Shown one piece after another: positions 8,923 to 18,391 of a DNA stretch of 64,000 nucleotides. Every line of letters begins with the position of its first letter. Position 1 is the stretch's first letter. Below the pieces are notes generated by a model, which saw only the letters and a program-made list of their open reading frames with translations, did not search any database and was not told where the DNA came from. The stretch lies in the NCBI GenBank assembly GCA_043772905.1, contig JAYVFS010000274.1, positions 1-64,000 of the forward strand, given 5' to 3'. Both the position numbers and the translations under genes were made by a program. The stretch comes from JAAFJT01 sp043772905. Its GTDB lineage: Bacteria > Bacteroidota > Bacteroidia > Chitinophagales > Saprospiraceae.

Positions 8923-10377
8923 TTAAGCTAAAACCCGCCGTATTTGAGCCGCAGGGAAATTCAAATTTTCACGATATTTAGCGACCGTTCTACGCGCAAC
9001 CGTATAACCTTTTTGATTCAGTAAATCGGTGATTTGTTGGTCATTCAAAGGGTCGGTTTTGTCTTCATTTTCAATGATTTCAACAATCGTTTCTTGGATG
9101 GCGCGGTTCGAAACAATGTTGCCATCGTCGGTCAAGACCCCCTCAGTAAAAAGTGTTTTTAGAGAGAAAATACCAAAATCTGTTTGCACATAACGGGTAC
9201 TTGTGACCCGCGAAATGGTGGACACATCTAAGCCCACTCGGTCGGCAATGTCTTTCAAAATCATGGGTCTTAACTTTTTAAAATCACCCGACAGAAAAAA
9301 GGTTTTTTGTAACACAACAATAGTCTCAATGGTACTCGTTAAGGAATACGCTCTTTGTTCCAAAGCCGTAATCAGCCATTGTGCCGAGCCGATTTTGCTT
9401 TTCAAATATTGTGCGGCATCACGGTTTTCAGTACTTTTTTTCGGTGCTTTTTCAAGTGCTTCAAGGGTTTGGAGCATATGGGCATTCAATTTTATCTTAT
9501 GCGTATTGATGCCCAAAACGGTGATTTCAAGCTGTCCATCGGTATTGGTTACGATAAAATCGGGTGAAATCACAGGCGTAGTGTCATTTGCCGTTGAAAT
9601 GCCGCTCACTGGTTTTGGATTCAAAGAACTGATAATCTCTAAAGCCGTTTTTAACTCCTGGCTGTCAATATCAAGACCTGTTTGTATTTTTTCGTATTGA
9701 TGATTGCCTAAATCAGTCATAAAATCATCCACAACGGCACATGCCACGCTTACATCTGCGCCTGTGCGTGCTTTTTCACGCAATTGCAGCATCAAATATT
9801 CTTGCACATTGCGCGAACCGATGCCTACGGGTTCAAGTTGTTGAACGATTAAAAGGGCTTTTTCAAGCACTTCTTCCTCAACATAGATACCAACACTGAA
9901 AGACAAATCATCAATAATAAATTCGAGCGAGCGATGCAAGTATCCATCGTCATCAATCGCATCAATCAAATATTCAGCATAAGACTGCAATTGTGGGTCA
10001 ATGCGCCGAAGATGCAACTGCTCTTTCAGGTTTTCCCTGAAAGTGGCGGTTTGTACGACAGGTTTTTCATATTTAACTTCTTGAGTATTGCTAAAACCGT
10101 CATAAGGCGTATCTTCGTATATATCATAATCAGGGGTTAGTTCATCAGAAGTATCTTTAGCAGAGGCATCATCGTCGAAATTGCTGTCTTCGTTTTGAGG
10201 GCGTTCATCGGTATCTGAATTTTCACTGTATTCCAGAGCTGGATTGTCTTCAATTTCATCTTTAATTTTTTGCTCTAACTCTAAGACAGGCAAATGTAAC
10301 AGATTGAGCATCTGAATCTGTTGCGGAGACAATTTCATCGTTTGTCTCAACGATTGTTGTTGTGTGTTTTTAAACAT
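8923..10377 (-). CDS. rpoN: RNA polymerase sigma-54 factor
   Basis: 484 residues with the sigma-54 layout. The Gln-rich activator-interaction region I is at the N-terminus (QQSLRQTMKLSPQQIQMLNL, then ELEQKIKDEIEDNPALE). An acidic region follows (about 50-95), then the core-binding region, and the C-terminal DNA-binding domain with the RpoN box ARRTVAKYREN. It recognises -24/-12 promoters and depends on activators such as the NtrC-type protein encoded just downstream. The motif encodes FTEGVLTDDG, where homologues usually have FSEG, again a conservative accommodation. Confidence 0.95.
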   Translation of the reverse strand: MFKNTQQQSLRQTMKLSPQQIQMLNLLHLPVLELEQKIKDEIEDNPALEYSENSDTDERPQNEDSNFDDDASAKDTSDELTPDYDIYEDTPYDGFSNTQEVKYEKPVVQTATFRENLKEQLHLRRIDPQLQSYAEYLIDAIDDDGYLHRSLEFIIDDLSFSVGIYVEEEVLEKALLIVQQLEPVGIGSRNVQEYLMLQLREKARTGADVSVACAVVDDFMTDLGNHQYEKIQTGLDIDSQELKTALEIISSLNPKPVSGISTANDTTPVISPDFIVTNTDGQLEITVLGINTHKIKLNAHMLQTLEALEKAPKKSTENRDAAQYLKSKIGSAQWLITALEQRAYSLTSTIETIVVLQKTFFLSGDFKKLRPMILKDIADRVGLDVSTISRVTSTRYVQTDFGIFSLKTLFTEGVLTDDGNIVSNRAIQETIVEIIENEDKTDPLNDQQITDLLNQKGYTVARRTVAKYRENLNFPAAQIRRVLA

Positions 10378-10536
10378 AAGACCAAACTTCTTTTTGATTA
10401 ACTTTACCGTTAGAATGATTGCTTAAAATAGTATTCCACCGAAATATACACACTTTATGGTTTTATTTGCCCAATATGTGAAAAATAATACCCAAACAGT
10501 GTTTTTTTGTGCACACTTTGGGCTATATGTAATGAT

Positions 10537-11937
10537 ATGAATAAAAAATTGACACTCAAACAAGTTTTAATCCTGTTTCTAATTGTATTGAGCGTCCTCA
10601 TTACAATGGCAACTTTGGCATACAATCGGTTGGTTTCGTTGGTTGAATCAACCGTAGCCATCAATCGGAGTAATGAATTCGCCATGAAGTTAGAGGAAGT
10701 GATTTCGTGCTTAAAAGATGCTGAATCGGGCTCAAGAGGCTTTTTATTGACCAGAAATACCGATTTTTTGTTAGATCAAAAATCGGCAGGAACAATTGTG
10801 CACCGAAATCTACTGGATATAAGACAAGAAGCCAGGAAATCTATGGAACAAATCCCTTACATTGATTCCATTCGCCGCATGGCGATAGCTAAAATTGATA
10901 ATGTCTGGTCTATCGTACATACGATAAAAACAAAAGAGGTGAAAACATTGGACAGCAATCAGTTGAACCTGATAAAACAGGGTAAAGTGTTGATGGATAG
11001 TTTGCAGCTAACAATAAAAAATCTTAAAGAACTGCAACGTAAAGAACTGAAAATCAATATAGAAAAGCAGCAAGAATTTGCCGAATCGACGCCTCGTTTT
11101 TTACTCATGAACATTATTGGTGCCACTATTATTATTGTCACAACTATGTGGGTTATTTATCGGCAGCTGTTATTTGTTGAAAAAGCCAAAAAAAGCCTTG
11201 AAGAAAAGATAAATGAACTGAACAAAGCCAGCCGCGAGCTTGACCAATACGCTTTTACATTGACGCATCACCTTCAAGAACCCTTAAGAAAAATCAGGCT
11301 TTTTAGCTCGCGTTTTGAAAGCCAGTTAAAAAAAATGTCGAATACTGAGGGGGTGCTTGATTTAAAATCCATTCAGAAAATTAACGCATTTGCTGCCGAT
11401 TCTCAGGAATTATTGAATGAATTTTTGGCTTTTGCTAACCTTAGCCAGCCAAATAAAAATGATATTGAGACGGTTGATGTATCTGAAATCATCAAAACCA
11501 TTTGGGCTGATAAAAAGGATATTGTAAAGGCATCAAAAGCTAAATATACAATTGAAGGTGAAATGGAAATCGAGGGTTATCACGAACATTTTGTCATGCT
11601 TTTTGAGCAATTGATTGATAATGCCTTGAAATTCAAGCATCCAGAGCGGAAACCAGTTCTACTTTTTACGTGTAGGGAAGAATTGATAGCCGATAAGCCT
11701 TATCATGTACTGACGATTTCTGACAATGGTATCGGTTTTGAGCAGGAGTATGCACAAAAGATATTTTTAATATTCCAACGATTAAATCATAAAAGTGAAT
11801 ATGATGGTTTGGGTATAGGATTAGCCATTAGTCGGAAAATTGTGGAGCTGCATGATGGGACGATATCCGTTGAGAGCAGCCCAGAAAAAGGGTCAATTTT
11901 TACAATAAAAATACCAATTAAGCAGCGTATCGTTTAA
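10537..11937 (+). CDS. CHASE3 sensor histidine kinase
   Basis: 466 residues. An N-terminal membrane helix (about 10-30), a periplasmic CHASE3-type sensor (KLEEVISCLKDAESGSRGFL is diagnostic), a second helix near 190-210, a coiled linker, HisKA with LTHHLQEPLRKI, and HATPase with DNGIGFE and GLGIGLAISRKIV. I prefer the Met at 10537 (MNKKLTLKQV) over 10507 because the extra ten residues are polar and break the signal anchor. It is transcribed away from rpoN and followed by a small response regulator that is probably its partner. The motif encodes NTEGVLDLK between HisKA helices. Confidence 0.9.
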   Translation: MNKKLTLKQVLILFLIVLSVLITMATLAYNRLVSLVESTVAINRSNEFAMKLEEVISCLKDAESGSRGFLLTRNTDFLLDQKSAGTIVHRNLLDIRQEARKSMEQIPYIDSIRRMAIAKIDNVWSIVHTIKTKEVKTLDSNQLNLIKQGKVLMDSLQLTIKNLKELQRKELKINIEKQQEFAESTPRFLLMNIIGATIIIVTTMWVIYRQLLFVEKAKKSLEEKINELNKASRELDQYAFTLTHHLQEPLRKIRLFSSRFESQLKKMSNTEGVLDLKSIQKINAFAADSQELLNEFLAFANLSQPNKNDIETVDVSEIIKTIWADKKDIVKASKAKYTIEGEMEIEGYHEHFVMLFEQLIDNALKFKHPERKPVLLFTCREELIADKPYHVLTISDNGIGFEQEYAQKIFLIFQRLNHKSEYDGLGIGLAISRKIVELHDGTISVESSPEKGSIFTIKIPIKQRIV

Positions 11938-11943
11938 AACGCC

Positions 11944-11951
11944 TACTTTTG
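11944..11951 (+). promoter_or_regulatory. Candidate -7 box TACTTTTG
   Basis: Matches the Bacteroidota -7 consensus TAnnTTTG, 92 bp upstream of the response regulator start. I do not see a convincing TTG -33 element at the right distance, so this is tentative. Confidence 0.35.
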
Positions 11952-12042
11952 ACCGTTGATTCTTTCCATAAAAATGTTAAAACTTGTCGAGGAGTATTAA
12001 AAATGCGTCAAACGTGGCGTAAAATAAATGTTAAATATAAAA

Positions 12043-12480
12043 ATGCGACATAAGAAAAAAACAAACTTAGTTGTCTTTGCTGATGACGATGCAGATGATA
12101 GACTACTGCTTCAAGAAGCATTTGAAGAAAATAATTTGAAGTGTACCCTTGATTTTGTTGAAGATGGTATCGAATTGCTTGAATATCTGGAAAAAAATGC
12201 AGCAACGCCTTCATTGATACTCCTCGATATTAATATGCCACGAAAAGACGGCAAGCAAATATTACAGGAGATAAAAACGAGTGCTCAGTGGCGGCATATT
12301 CCTGTCATTATGTTTACGACGTCTAAATCGCCAGAAGATATTCGAATGTGTTATGATTTGGGCGCCAATTCTTTTATTGTCAAGCCTTCTTCATTCGAAA
12401 GTCTATTGAATGTGACCAATAACATTGGGAAATATTGGGTTGATACGGTCTCTCTCCATGATGGAAGCAACTCATACTGA
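12043..12480 (+). CDS. Single-domain response regulator, Rcp1-like
   Basis: 145 residues from MRHKKKTNLVVF: a lone receiver domain with the acidic pocket DDDADD, acceptor Asp in LILLDINMP, the switch Thr in MFTTSK and the conserved Lys in VKPSSF. No output domain. Such proteins usually relay phosphate or act by protein contact; the CHASE3 kinase 105 bp upstream is the obvious partner. The stop codon TGA lies within a one-mismatch relative of the iterated motif (12476-12484). Confidence 0.9.
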   Translation: MRHKKKTNLVVFADDDADDRLLLQEAFEENNLKCTLDFVEDGIELLEYLEKNAATPSLILLDINMPRKDGKQILQEIKTSAQWRHIPVIMFTTSKSPEDIRMCYDLGANSFIVKPSSFESLLNVTNNIGKYWVDTVSLHDGSNSY

Positions 12481-12529
12481 GGTGGGGATATTTCAATATT
12501 TAACGGGCAATTCATTGATTCATAAAAAA

Positions 12530-12578
12530 AATGGAGAAGGCAGTATGGGGGGATTGAAATATACTACACTTCTCCATT
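12530..12578. terminator. Hairpin after response regulator gene
   Basis: Arms AATGGAGAAG and CTTCTCCATT around a 29-base loop, preceded by an A tract. The 357-bp gap 12481-12837 holds this hairpin, a second one at 12620-12660 and a motif copy at 12743. I see nothing else in it. Confidence 0.55.
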
Positions 12579-12619
12579 GACGCTGAAAGTTCATCTGAAA
12601 TCTCTAAATTTTATTCATC

Positions 12620-12660
12620 TAAAAAAGATTGAAAACACTTTAGTGCGTTCAATCTTTTTA
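12620..12660 (+). terminator. Rho-independent terminator
   Basis: Arms TAAAAAAGATTGAA and TTCAATCTTTTTA around a short loop. The T run follows the stem, so it can end transcription of the upstream signalling genes. Confidence 0.7.
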
Positions 12661-12837
12661 GTAAAAAGAATATGCCAGTGACTTTTAGCTGTGTTTTGCC
12701 CAGATTTGGGCAATAGATTCCCCGTCATGAGATTTTTAATCCCCCCTCAGTATAACCTCAACCGCACGAAACAGATAAACTCAAAATTTAGTGGGCATGA
12801 TTTTTTTATAACACATTGTTTAACAATTAAGACAATC

Positions 12838-13188
12838 ATGAATAATAGAATTTTGATAATTGAAGATGAAATTGAGTTAAGCGGCTTACTTAAAAGATTT
12901 TTAATAAAAAGACATTATGAGGTTATCTGTGTCGAAACCTTGACCAAGGCAATGTTGCTCCTACAATCCCATTCTTTTGATGCCATCATATTAGACAATA
13001 ATCTACCAGATGGCAAAGGCATTGATTTTATTCCAACGATAAACAATATTCAAAACAAACCCAAGATAATCGCTATGAGCGCCATCGGGGTAGGAGAGGA
13101 GGCATTGAAAGCGGGGGCTTCGGTTTATATTGAAAAACCCATATCTATGGTGTCCATTTATCAACTATTGAATACAAAGCAAGAATAA
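12838..13188 (+). CDS. Single-domain response regulator
   Basis: 116 residues beginning MNNRILIIEDEIEL. Receiver fold with the acidic pair ED, acceptor Asp in IILDNNLPDGKG, a switch Ser in AMSAIG and the conserved Lys in YIEKP. I reject the longer frame from 12691, which has no receiver homology and runs through the motif at 12743. Its kinase is not adjacent; the soluble kinases at 4.6-7.3 kb are candidates. Confidence 0.88.
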   Translation: MNNRILIIEDEIELSGLLKRFLIKRHYEVICVETLTKAMLLLQSHSFDAIILDNNLPDGKGIDFIPTINNIQNKPKIIAMSAIGVGEEALKAGASVYIEKPISMVSIYQLLNTKQE

Positions 13189-13247
13189 TCGTTACTATTT
13201 AATCTTATGAATACTTGTTTATCAATAGGGTAAAAACCAAATAAAAA

Positions 13248-13291
13248 AAGGCTGCCTCAAAAACTATATTATTAGCTTTTGAAGCAGCCTC
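13248..13291. terminator. Bidirectional hairpin terminator
   Basis: Stem formed by AAGGCTGC-TCAAAA and TTTTGA-GCAGCCT between the convergent response regulator and outer-membrane protein genes, preceded by an A run. Confidence 0.75.
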
Positions 13292-13345
13292 CAAAAATAG
13301 CAAATCGAGAATAGATAGATATGAGTCATTCTATCTTATATGTAC

Positions 13346-13948
13346 TTACAGTTTGAAAGATAAAGACAATTGACCTACCATATTTCGAGCATCACCTAAA
13401 CTTGCCCTTGCCGCATTTGTACGTGCAATATTGACAAGCCCCACGCCGTAACGCGCACCTAAATAAAGATTATTCGACAGCCTGAAATTAAGACCGAATA
13501 AAAATCCTGCATCAAAATTGTTGTAATTGCTCTTATTCAATTCCGTTATGATAAGCGTCGTTTCATTTTGACTCTTAGCGTTGGCATTGGCTAAGTATGC
13601 CAAATAAGGGCCTGCCTGCAAATCAACACCATTCAACTTGTAGGTGAAAGGTAAATCCAGTTCGATATAGTTCAAGTTGAAACTATTGGTCGTGTTGGAT
13701 GAATTGTACCTCACCGAAGAGCCTTTCGTCGTCACACTAAGTTCGGGAGATAGATAAACGGAGCCTTTCAACAGCCTTTCGGTATAAATACCGGCATGAA
13801 AACCCCATCGTGTTTTACGGTCGTCAAAGTTTTTAACCGATAGATTACTGGCATTAATACCTGCCCGAATACCCACTTGTGCGTTGGAAGTGCTGGACAG
13901 AAAAGCAAGGAATAGACAGATTGACGCAACTTTTGTTATTGATTTCAT
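13346..13948 (-). CDS. Outer membrane beta-barrel protein
   Basis: 200 residues with a cleavable signal peptide (CLFLAFLSSTSNAQ) and alternating amphipathic strands, starting VGIRAGINASNLS and ending in the strand MVGQLSLSFKL with a terminal hydrophobic residue, typical of the small PorT-like barrels of Bacteroidota. A second family member is at 33613-34290. No specific role can be assigned. Confidence 0.8.
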   Translation of the reverse strand: MKSITKVASICLFLAFLSSTSNAQVGIRAGINASNLSVKNFDDRKTRWGFHAGIYTERLLKGSVYLSPELSVTTKGSSVRYNSSNTTNSFNLNYIELDLPFTYKLNGVDLQAGPYLAYLANANAKSQNETTLIITELNKSNYNNFDAGFLFGLNFRLSNNLYLGARYGVGLVNIARTNAARASLGDARNMVGQLSLSFKL

Positions 13949-14498
13949 GTGTTTTACGTTTTAGTAATTTTATATTGTTCTAAATGATGGAAATGATTCT
14001 ACTTATCAATATTCAAAAGATGTTCCATTGCTTTTTTCCATTCGAAAGTGATAATTATGAGTATTTTCGACCCCAAAGTGTGGCGTTTTTATCTCTAAAA
14101 GATGCCGCAATGTTTTAAAATGCTTTTTTCAACTTTTGGGTTGGTCTTTGAGAAGGACAGGATATAGGCGCTTTTGTTATGGATACTGAGGGGTACCCAC
14201 TTGAGTGTAATTGGGGAGAAAATTCCCCAATTATCGCAATTTCACATGGTTTTTACTATAAAAAAGGGGTGGTATCCTTTTTTTACTACTAATAGTAAGA
14301 AGCACCATTTTAGAAAAATATAAAATGACGTTTTCAGAAACAGATTCAAACCAACACTAAACAAGGATAAGTTTGATGCTATACATCATAAAAGAGTCAA
14401 TAGTTTCAGCCTTTAAATAAACAGGTGAGCAATAACAGCCTGTTGTTGCTCTACCTTTTTAAATCCTGTTTTATTAACAATTAAAATAAACATGAATC
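13949..14498. other. 550-bp gene-free stretch
   Basis: A divergent intergenic region. It holds a motif copy at 14185 and a hairpin at 14423-14456 (arm AGGTGAGCAATAACA) followed by T residues, 43 bp before the next start codon, which could be a leader attenuator. I see no ORF or tRNA. Confidence 0.5.
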
Positions 14499-15092
14499 AT
14501 GAAAAATATAATCATTGCGCTCGCCCTTTATACTGTCTGTCTGAGTTCTACGTATGTGAGAACTTCATATAATCCAATCACAGGGAGTAACATTGATAAA
14601 CGATTAGAGTACTTGATAGGTGACTGGAACAGCACTGGCTTTGTGACAGATGCAGCAGGCTACAATCAATACATTGAAATAAATCAACATATTGAAGCCA
14701 AAGGGAATGACATTCAATTCATCGTTGATGGTATCAACCCACACAATGGTTTTCGATATAAAACAACAAAAACGATTTTTTATGATGACCAAAAACAGGC
14801 TTGGCACGTAAAAGGCACTGTCAAAGACAAGTATTCTCTTGACAATAAGGTGTATATAACGAATGTCAACACGGTGACTTATACTTTTTATAATGACGAG
14901 AACAATTTGATGCGTTATTCAATCATAAAAGAGAATGATAATACCTTCGTGGAAATAGAGGAGATGTGGACATCCAACGGCTGGGACAAAACGGCTTGGT
15001 TGAGAATGCAAAGGGCTTTAAAATCGTATAGCACTGTTCAAACCCCAAAAGGCGTTAAAAAACAGGAAGTTACTGATCGCCCGGTACATTAA
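14499..15092 (+). CDS. Hypothetical secreted lipocalin-like protein
   Basis: 197 residues. A signal-like N-terminus (IIIALALYTVCLSS) precedes a domain with LEYLIGDWNSTGFV, a pattern seen in DUF1579/lipocalin-like proteins where an early Gly-x-Trp marks the first strand, then alternating strands to about residue 175. The tail is polar and may be disordered. No lipobox. Function unknown; the lipocalin resemblance is inference from the GDW motif and strand pattern. Confidence 0.6.
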   Translation: MKNIIIALALYTVCLSSTYVRTSYNPITGSNIDKRLEYLIGDWNSTGFVTDAAGYNQYIEINQHIEAKGNDIQFIVDGINPHNGFRYKTTKTIFYDDQKQAWHVKGTVKDKYSLDNKVYITNVNTVTYTFYNDENNLMRYSIIKENDNTFVEIEEMWTSNGWDKTAWLRMQRALKSYSTVQTPKGVKKQEVTDRPVH

Positions 15093-15137
15093 GGATTATG
15101 TGTCGTTAAAAGAGATTTTATATAAAATTATAAAAAT

Positions 15138-15192
15138 AGAACCTATATCTCTCCGCAGATTTGAAAAAAATCATGGAGCTGATATAGGTTCT
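15138..15192. terminator. Hairpin terminator
   Basis: Arms AGAACCTATAT and ATATAGGTTCT with internal pairing, between convergent genes; the downstream side is T rich. A motif copy with seven C residues lies just beyond at 15211. Confidence 0.65.
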
Positions 15193-15258
15193 TACTTTTT
15201 AAATCAGATACCCCCCCTCAGTATTTTTAGGCTTTTGGTGCAAAAATCATTGTTTTTC

Positions 15259-16377
15259 TTAGGCGTCAACGGAACTGTCTTGGGTACCTAATGGGTCAGG
15301 ATTTTCCATATTGATGTTTTGCGGGTCATATTTAAGCTCATCTTCTTCGCCCATTAAATAGCCAAATGGACGTAAGTGTTCTATATTATCCATGATGACT
15401 TTGAGCATCCCTACGATCGGAAGTGCCAATATCATACCCGATGTACCCCATATCAAATTGCCAATGATTAAAGCAATTATAGACATCAAGGCATTGATAC
15501 TGACGCTTGAACCCACAACTTTTGGGTAAATAACATTGTTGTCAAGAAACTGCACGATGACGGTCACACCCAAAACACCCAGTACAACCCATGAATTATC
15601 CTGTGTCACGAACACCATTATCATCGGAAAAAGCCCACCTATGATGACGCCGATATAAGGGATGATATTTAACATAGCTGCTATCAGCCCAAATAGTATG
15701 GCATGTTCAACGCCCAGAAACATAAAACCGATTGAATTTAAAACAGCTAATATCGCAACATCAAGAAACAAGCCTTTTAGATACAATTGGCAAACCATAC
15801 CTATCTCTTTAATGATATCCAAAGTGCGAAATTGATACTGAGTGTCGACAAGACTAAAAAAGGTTTTAAAACGATGGCGGTATAAAAGCATGAAAAAAAC
15901 CATGATGGGAATTAATGTCAAATTGGCAATAAACCCAGTGGTTGCTGAGAAAAACCCCATCAAGAAACTACCGGCTTGATTGTCATTTGCATCTTTTTGT
16001 TTGTCGAGCCATTTATTTTGCTCAGTTACTGTGTAGCCCCACTGTTTTCTGATGTATTGTTGCAAATCAAAGACTTTTTCATTCAATTTGCCTTTCAGCA
16101 TCGGCATATCGTCTGCAAATTGAGCGACTTGGTAGCTCAAAATGACAATGAGAAAACCAACAAACGCGGCTATAAGAACAACACTGACAAGGGCAGCCAA
16201 CCACCGCGGAAACTTGCTTTTTTCCAAATTTTTACTGAGGGGTAGAACGATGAACGCAAATATGGCGGAGAATGTAAGCGGTAAGAATACATCCTGAGCT
16301 TCAATTAAGAGAAAAGCGGAGAGAATCGTGAAGAGTAAGAAATAGGTAGATTGCGTGAGAAAACTTTTGTTTATCAT
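15259..16377 (-). CDS. AI-2E family permease
   Basis: 372 residues, seven or eight membrane helices with the large soluble insert after the third helix, typical of the PerM/TqsA (AI-2E transporter) family. The N-terminal LPLTFSAIFAFIVLPL and the C-terminal ILALPIVGMLKVIMDNIEHLRPFGYLMG are family-like. Substrate in Bacteroidota is not known; family members include quorum-signal exporters and a Na+/H+ antiporter. The motif encodes LPLSKNLEK at the end of helix 2. Confidence 0.88.
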   Translation of the reverse strand: MINKSFLTQSTYFLLFTILSAFLLIEAQDVFLPLTFSAIFAFIVLPLSKNLEKSKFPRWLAALVSVVLIAAFVGFLIVILSYQVAQFADDMPMLKGKLNEKVFDLQQYIRKQWGYTVTEQNKWLDKQKDANDNQAGSFLMGFFSATTGFIANLTLIPIMVFFMLLYRHRFKTFFSLVDTQYQFRTLDIIKEIGMVCQLYLKGLFLDVAILAVLNSIGFMFLGVEHAILFGLIAAMLNIIPYIGVIIGGLFPMIMVFVTQDNSWVVLGVLGVTVIVQFLDNNVIYPKVVGSSVSINALMSIIALIIGNLIWGTSGMILALPIVGMLKVIMDNIEHLRPFGYLMGEEDELKYDPQNINMENPDPLGTQDSSVDA

Positions 16378-16475
16378 TTTATGTGATTGAGTTGATTGGA
16401 AATGTTTTTAAATGTTTAGGTAAAGATATTAAAAGGAGTCTATTGGATAAAAAAATCAACTAACCGATCGGATAC

Positions 16476-16492
16476 TATTTTTGCTATTTTTG
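16476..16492 (+). promoter_or_regulatory. Two overlapping -7 boxes TATTTTTG
   Basis: TATTTTTG occurs at 16476-16483 and 16485-16492, both matching TAnnTTTG, 26-35 bp upstream of the ATG of the pentapeptide gene. Confidence 0.55.
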
Positions 16493-16517
16493 CATAAAAT
16501 TGGTAAAAAACAAAACA

Positions 16518-17089
16518 ATGCGCAAAGAATTAATCGTAGATAAGACCTATAAAGGAGAAAATTACGCCGAAAAGGCACTGCAAATAGCAGAATATGAAAA
16601 CTGTACTTTCTCAAATTGCATTTTTTCTAACACCGATTTGTCAGACATTATATTATCGGAATGTGCATTCGAGGATTGCGATATGAGCATGGCAACTTTG
16701 AAACGAACGGCATTTAGAGGTGTGACCTTCAAAAGCTGTAAAATGTTGGGTTTGCATTTTGACGATTGCAACCCGTTTCTTTTGTCTTTCAATTTTGAAG
16801 GTTGTACGCTCAATTTCTCCTCGTTTTTTAAGCTAAAACTAAAAAATATACAATTTAAAGATTGCAAATTAGAAGATGTTGACTTCGTAGAAACCGACTT
16901 AACGAACGCTGTTTTCAAGGATTGTGACCTCAACAAAGCGGTATTTGACAACACAAAATTAGAAGGCGCGGACTTTCGGACAGCTTTTTTTATTCTATTG
17001 ACCCTGAAATCAACAGAATAAAAAAAGCGAAATTTTCAACACAAAATATTGCAGGACTTTTGCTCAAATACAATATTACCATTGTCTAA
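16518..17089 (+). pseudogene. Pentapeptide-repeat protein, C-terminus frameshifted
   Basis: Right-handed beta-helix built of pentapeptide repeats A(D/N)LxX; runs such as FSNTDLSDIILSECAFEDCD are visible from residue 25 to 160. The frame ends early at 17021. One extra T in the T run at 16985-16991 would restore the usual C-terminus FYSIDPEINRIKKAKFST ending IAGLLLKYNITIV at 17089. So an 8-to-7 homopolymer contraction is likely, by mutation or sequencing error. The helix itself is complete, so the truncated product might still fold. ATG at 16518 is preferred over the TTG at 16500. Related proteins are often of unknown role, some protecting gyrase. Confidence 0.75.
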
Positions 17090-17096
17090 ACGGACG

Positions 17097-17414
17097 TTAC
17101 GACTTCTTCATTTTCATGACAATAACACCGTTTTTGCCACTTTCACCATACAAATCAATCGCTTTTTGACCTTTCAATACGTCTATTGATTCAATCGTAT
17201 TCGGATCTACACTATTTAATTTTTCGTTGAATGCCTGGTGGTTTTCGAAACGATAAATCACTTCATCAATCACACATAAAGGCGGCAAAGTATCTCTAAT
17301 TAAAGCTCCTTGAGCTACAGGAGGTTGCATTATTTTGATACGTGGATATTCACGGGTTTGACTAAAACCTAAAAAAGGTAAACTTAAGAAAACGGCTAAA
17401 AAGAGTTTCTTCAT
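17097..17414 (-). CDS. Small secreted TonB-plug-like protein
   Basis: 105 residues with a signal peptide (LFLAVFLSLPFLGFSQ). The C-terminal half reads NTIESIDVLKGQKAIDLYGE then SGKNGVIVMKMKK, which matches the N-terminal plug segment of SusC-type TonB receptors as a stand-alone domain. Such short plug-only proteins are common in Bacteroidota and of unknown use. It converges on the pentapeptide gene. Confidence 0.7.
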   Translation of the reverse strand: MKKLFLAVFLSLPFLGFSQTREYPRIKIMQPPVAQGALIRDTLPPLCVIDEVIYRFENHQAFNEKLNSVDPNTIESIDVLKGQKAIDLYGESGKNGVIVMKMKKS

Positions 17415-17521
17415 AACATGATTTTTTAGAAAAGTGAAGTTATTAATGCGTTTTCATGCAAATCTATTATATTTGTTAACCATTTACACGATCTCGGTAT
17501 TTTAACGAAAAAACAACCAAT

Positions 17522-18289
17522 ATGAAACAGCACTACGGTATTATCAAACTTGGAACAATCGAAAACGTGGGCGAAAAGAGGACTGAAATAGACCTCATCA
17601 AAGCCCAATTCGTTCATTATCCCGATTATCAACAACTCACAATTTGGTTGCCACAAAACGGTCGGCAAGGCTACGGCAATATTCGCTTGATTAACAACAA
17701 AACCAAAACAGTTGTTGATGACAAACCCGTTGCCGACAGACTCAATGGCAGTGTTCAAATCCTTTGGGATACTTTGGATATCCCGCCCAGCGACTATACG
17801 ATTGAAATTGAACATCCGAAAGGAGGTAAACACATTTTACCATTCAAAAAATTTGCAAAAACGAAAGAAGTTAAGCAGAAAGACCCTTTGCCCTTGCCAC
17901 AACAGCAACAAACCACCCCCTCAGTATGGAACACTTATAAAGATGGTTTTGGCCATATTTTGCCCAATGAGGACCTTGTTTTGAGGGAAAAAGTAACAAA
18001 AGAGTTAGTCGAGCAGTTTACAAGGCATGTGACCTACGAAGGTAGTTTTAGGTCGGGTTATGTTATTTATATTGAAGGGGATAAACGATTAAGATTTATG
18101 CACGATATGGGCGATGGCGATTGTAAATTTTATATCGAAATACCCACTGAAAAGCAATGGGAAAACAATACAAAGCTCCCCCTCAGTAGAAGAAGCGATA
18201 TTCTGTCGTTTATTGCCCACGCCGTTCAAAGTGATCATGCTTCGAATTGGCAATATGAAATACGGGAAGACTCTATTTATTATTCTTGA
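17522..18289 (+). CDS. Hypothetical protein
   Basis: 255 residues that I do not recognise. The first 115 residues look like a beta-rich domain (TIEIEHPKGGKHILPFKKF), followed by a Gln/Pro linker (about 120-140) and a second alpha/beta domain (RSGYVIYIEGDKRLRFMHDM, and a C-terminal helix). No signal peptide or membrane segment. Two motif copies fall inside: TPSVWN in the linker and LPLSRR in the second domain. The ATG lies at 17522, 107 bp from the divergent plug-like gene. Confidence 0.6.
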   Translation: MKQHYGIIKLGTIENVGEKRTEIDLIKAQFVHYPDYQQLTIWLPQNGRQGYGNIRLINNKTKTVVDDKPVADRLNGSVQILWDTLDIPPSDYTIEIEHPKGGKHILPFKKFAKTKEVKQKDPLPLPQQQQTTPSVWNTYKDGFGHILPNEDLVLREKVTKELVEQFTRHVTYEGSFRSGYVIYIEGDKRLRFMHDMGDGDCKFYIEIPTEKQWENNTKLPLSRRSDILSFIAHAVQSDHASNWQYEIREDSIYYS

Positions 18290-18391
18290 AAGATATTGTA
18301 CTTTTGCCTTTCTTTGTTCCTTAAAAGAAGTCTTATTTTTGAATAGGAATAACAACATTTTCAAACCATTTTCTAAAAACAAAATTAAATT

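Noticed and set aside
13949..14030. Sigma-54 promoter (TGGAAC-N5-TTGA) upstream of the outer membrane protein gene
   Set aside because: It has GG-N10-GA in place of GG-N10-GC and no other support.
15100..15291. 63-codon open frame
   Set aside because: It runs through a terminator hairpin and a motif copy into the end of the AI-2E-family gene; no domain.
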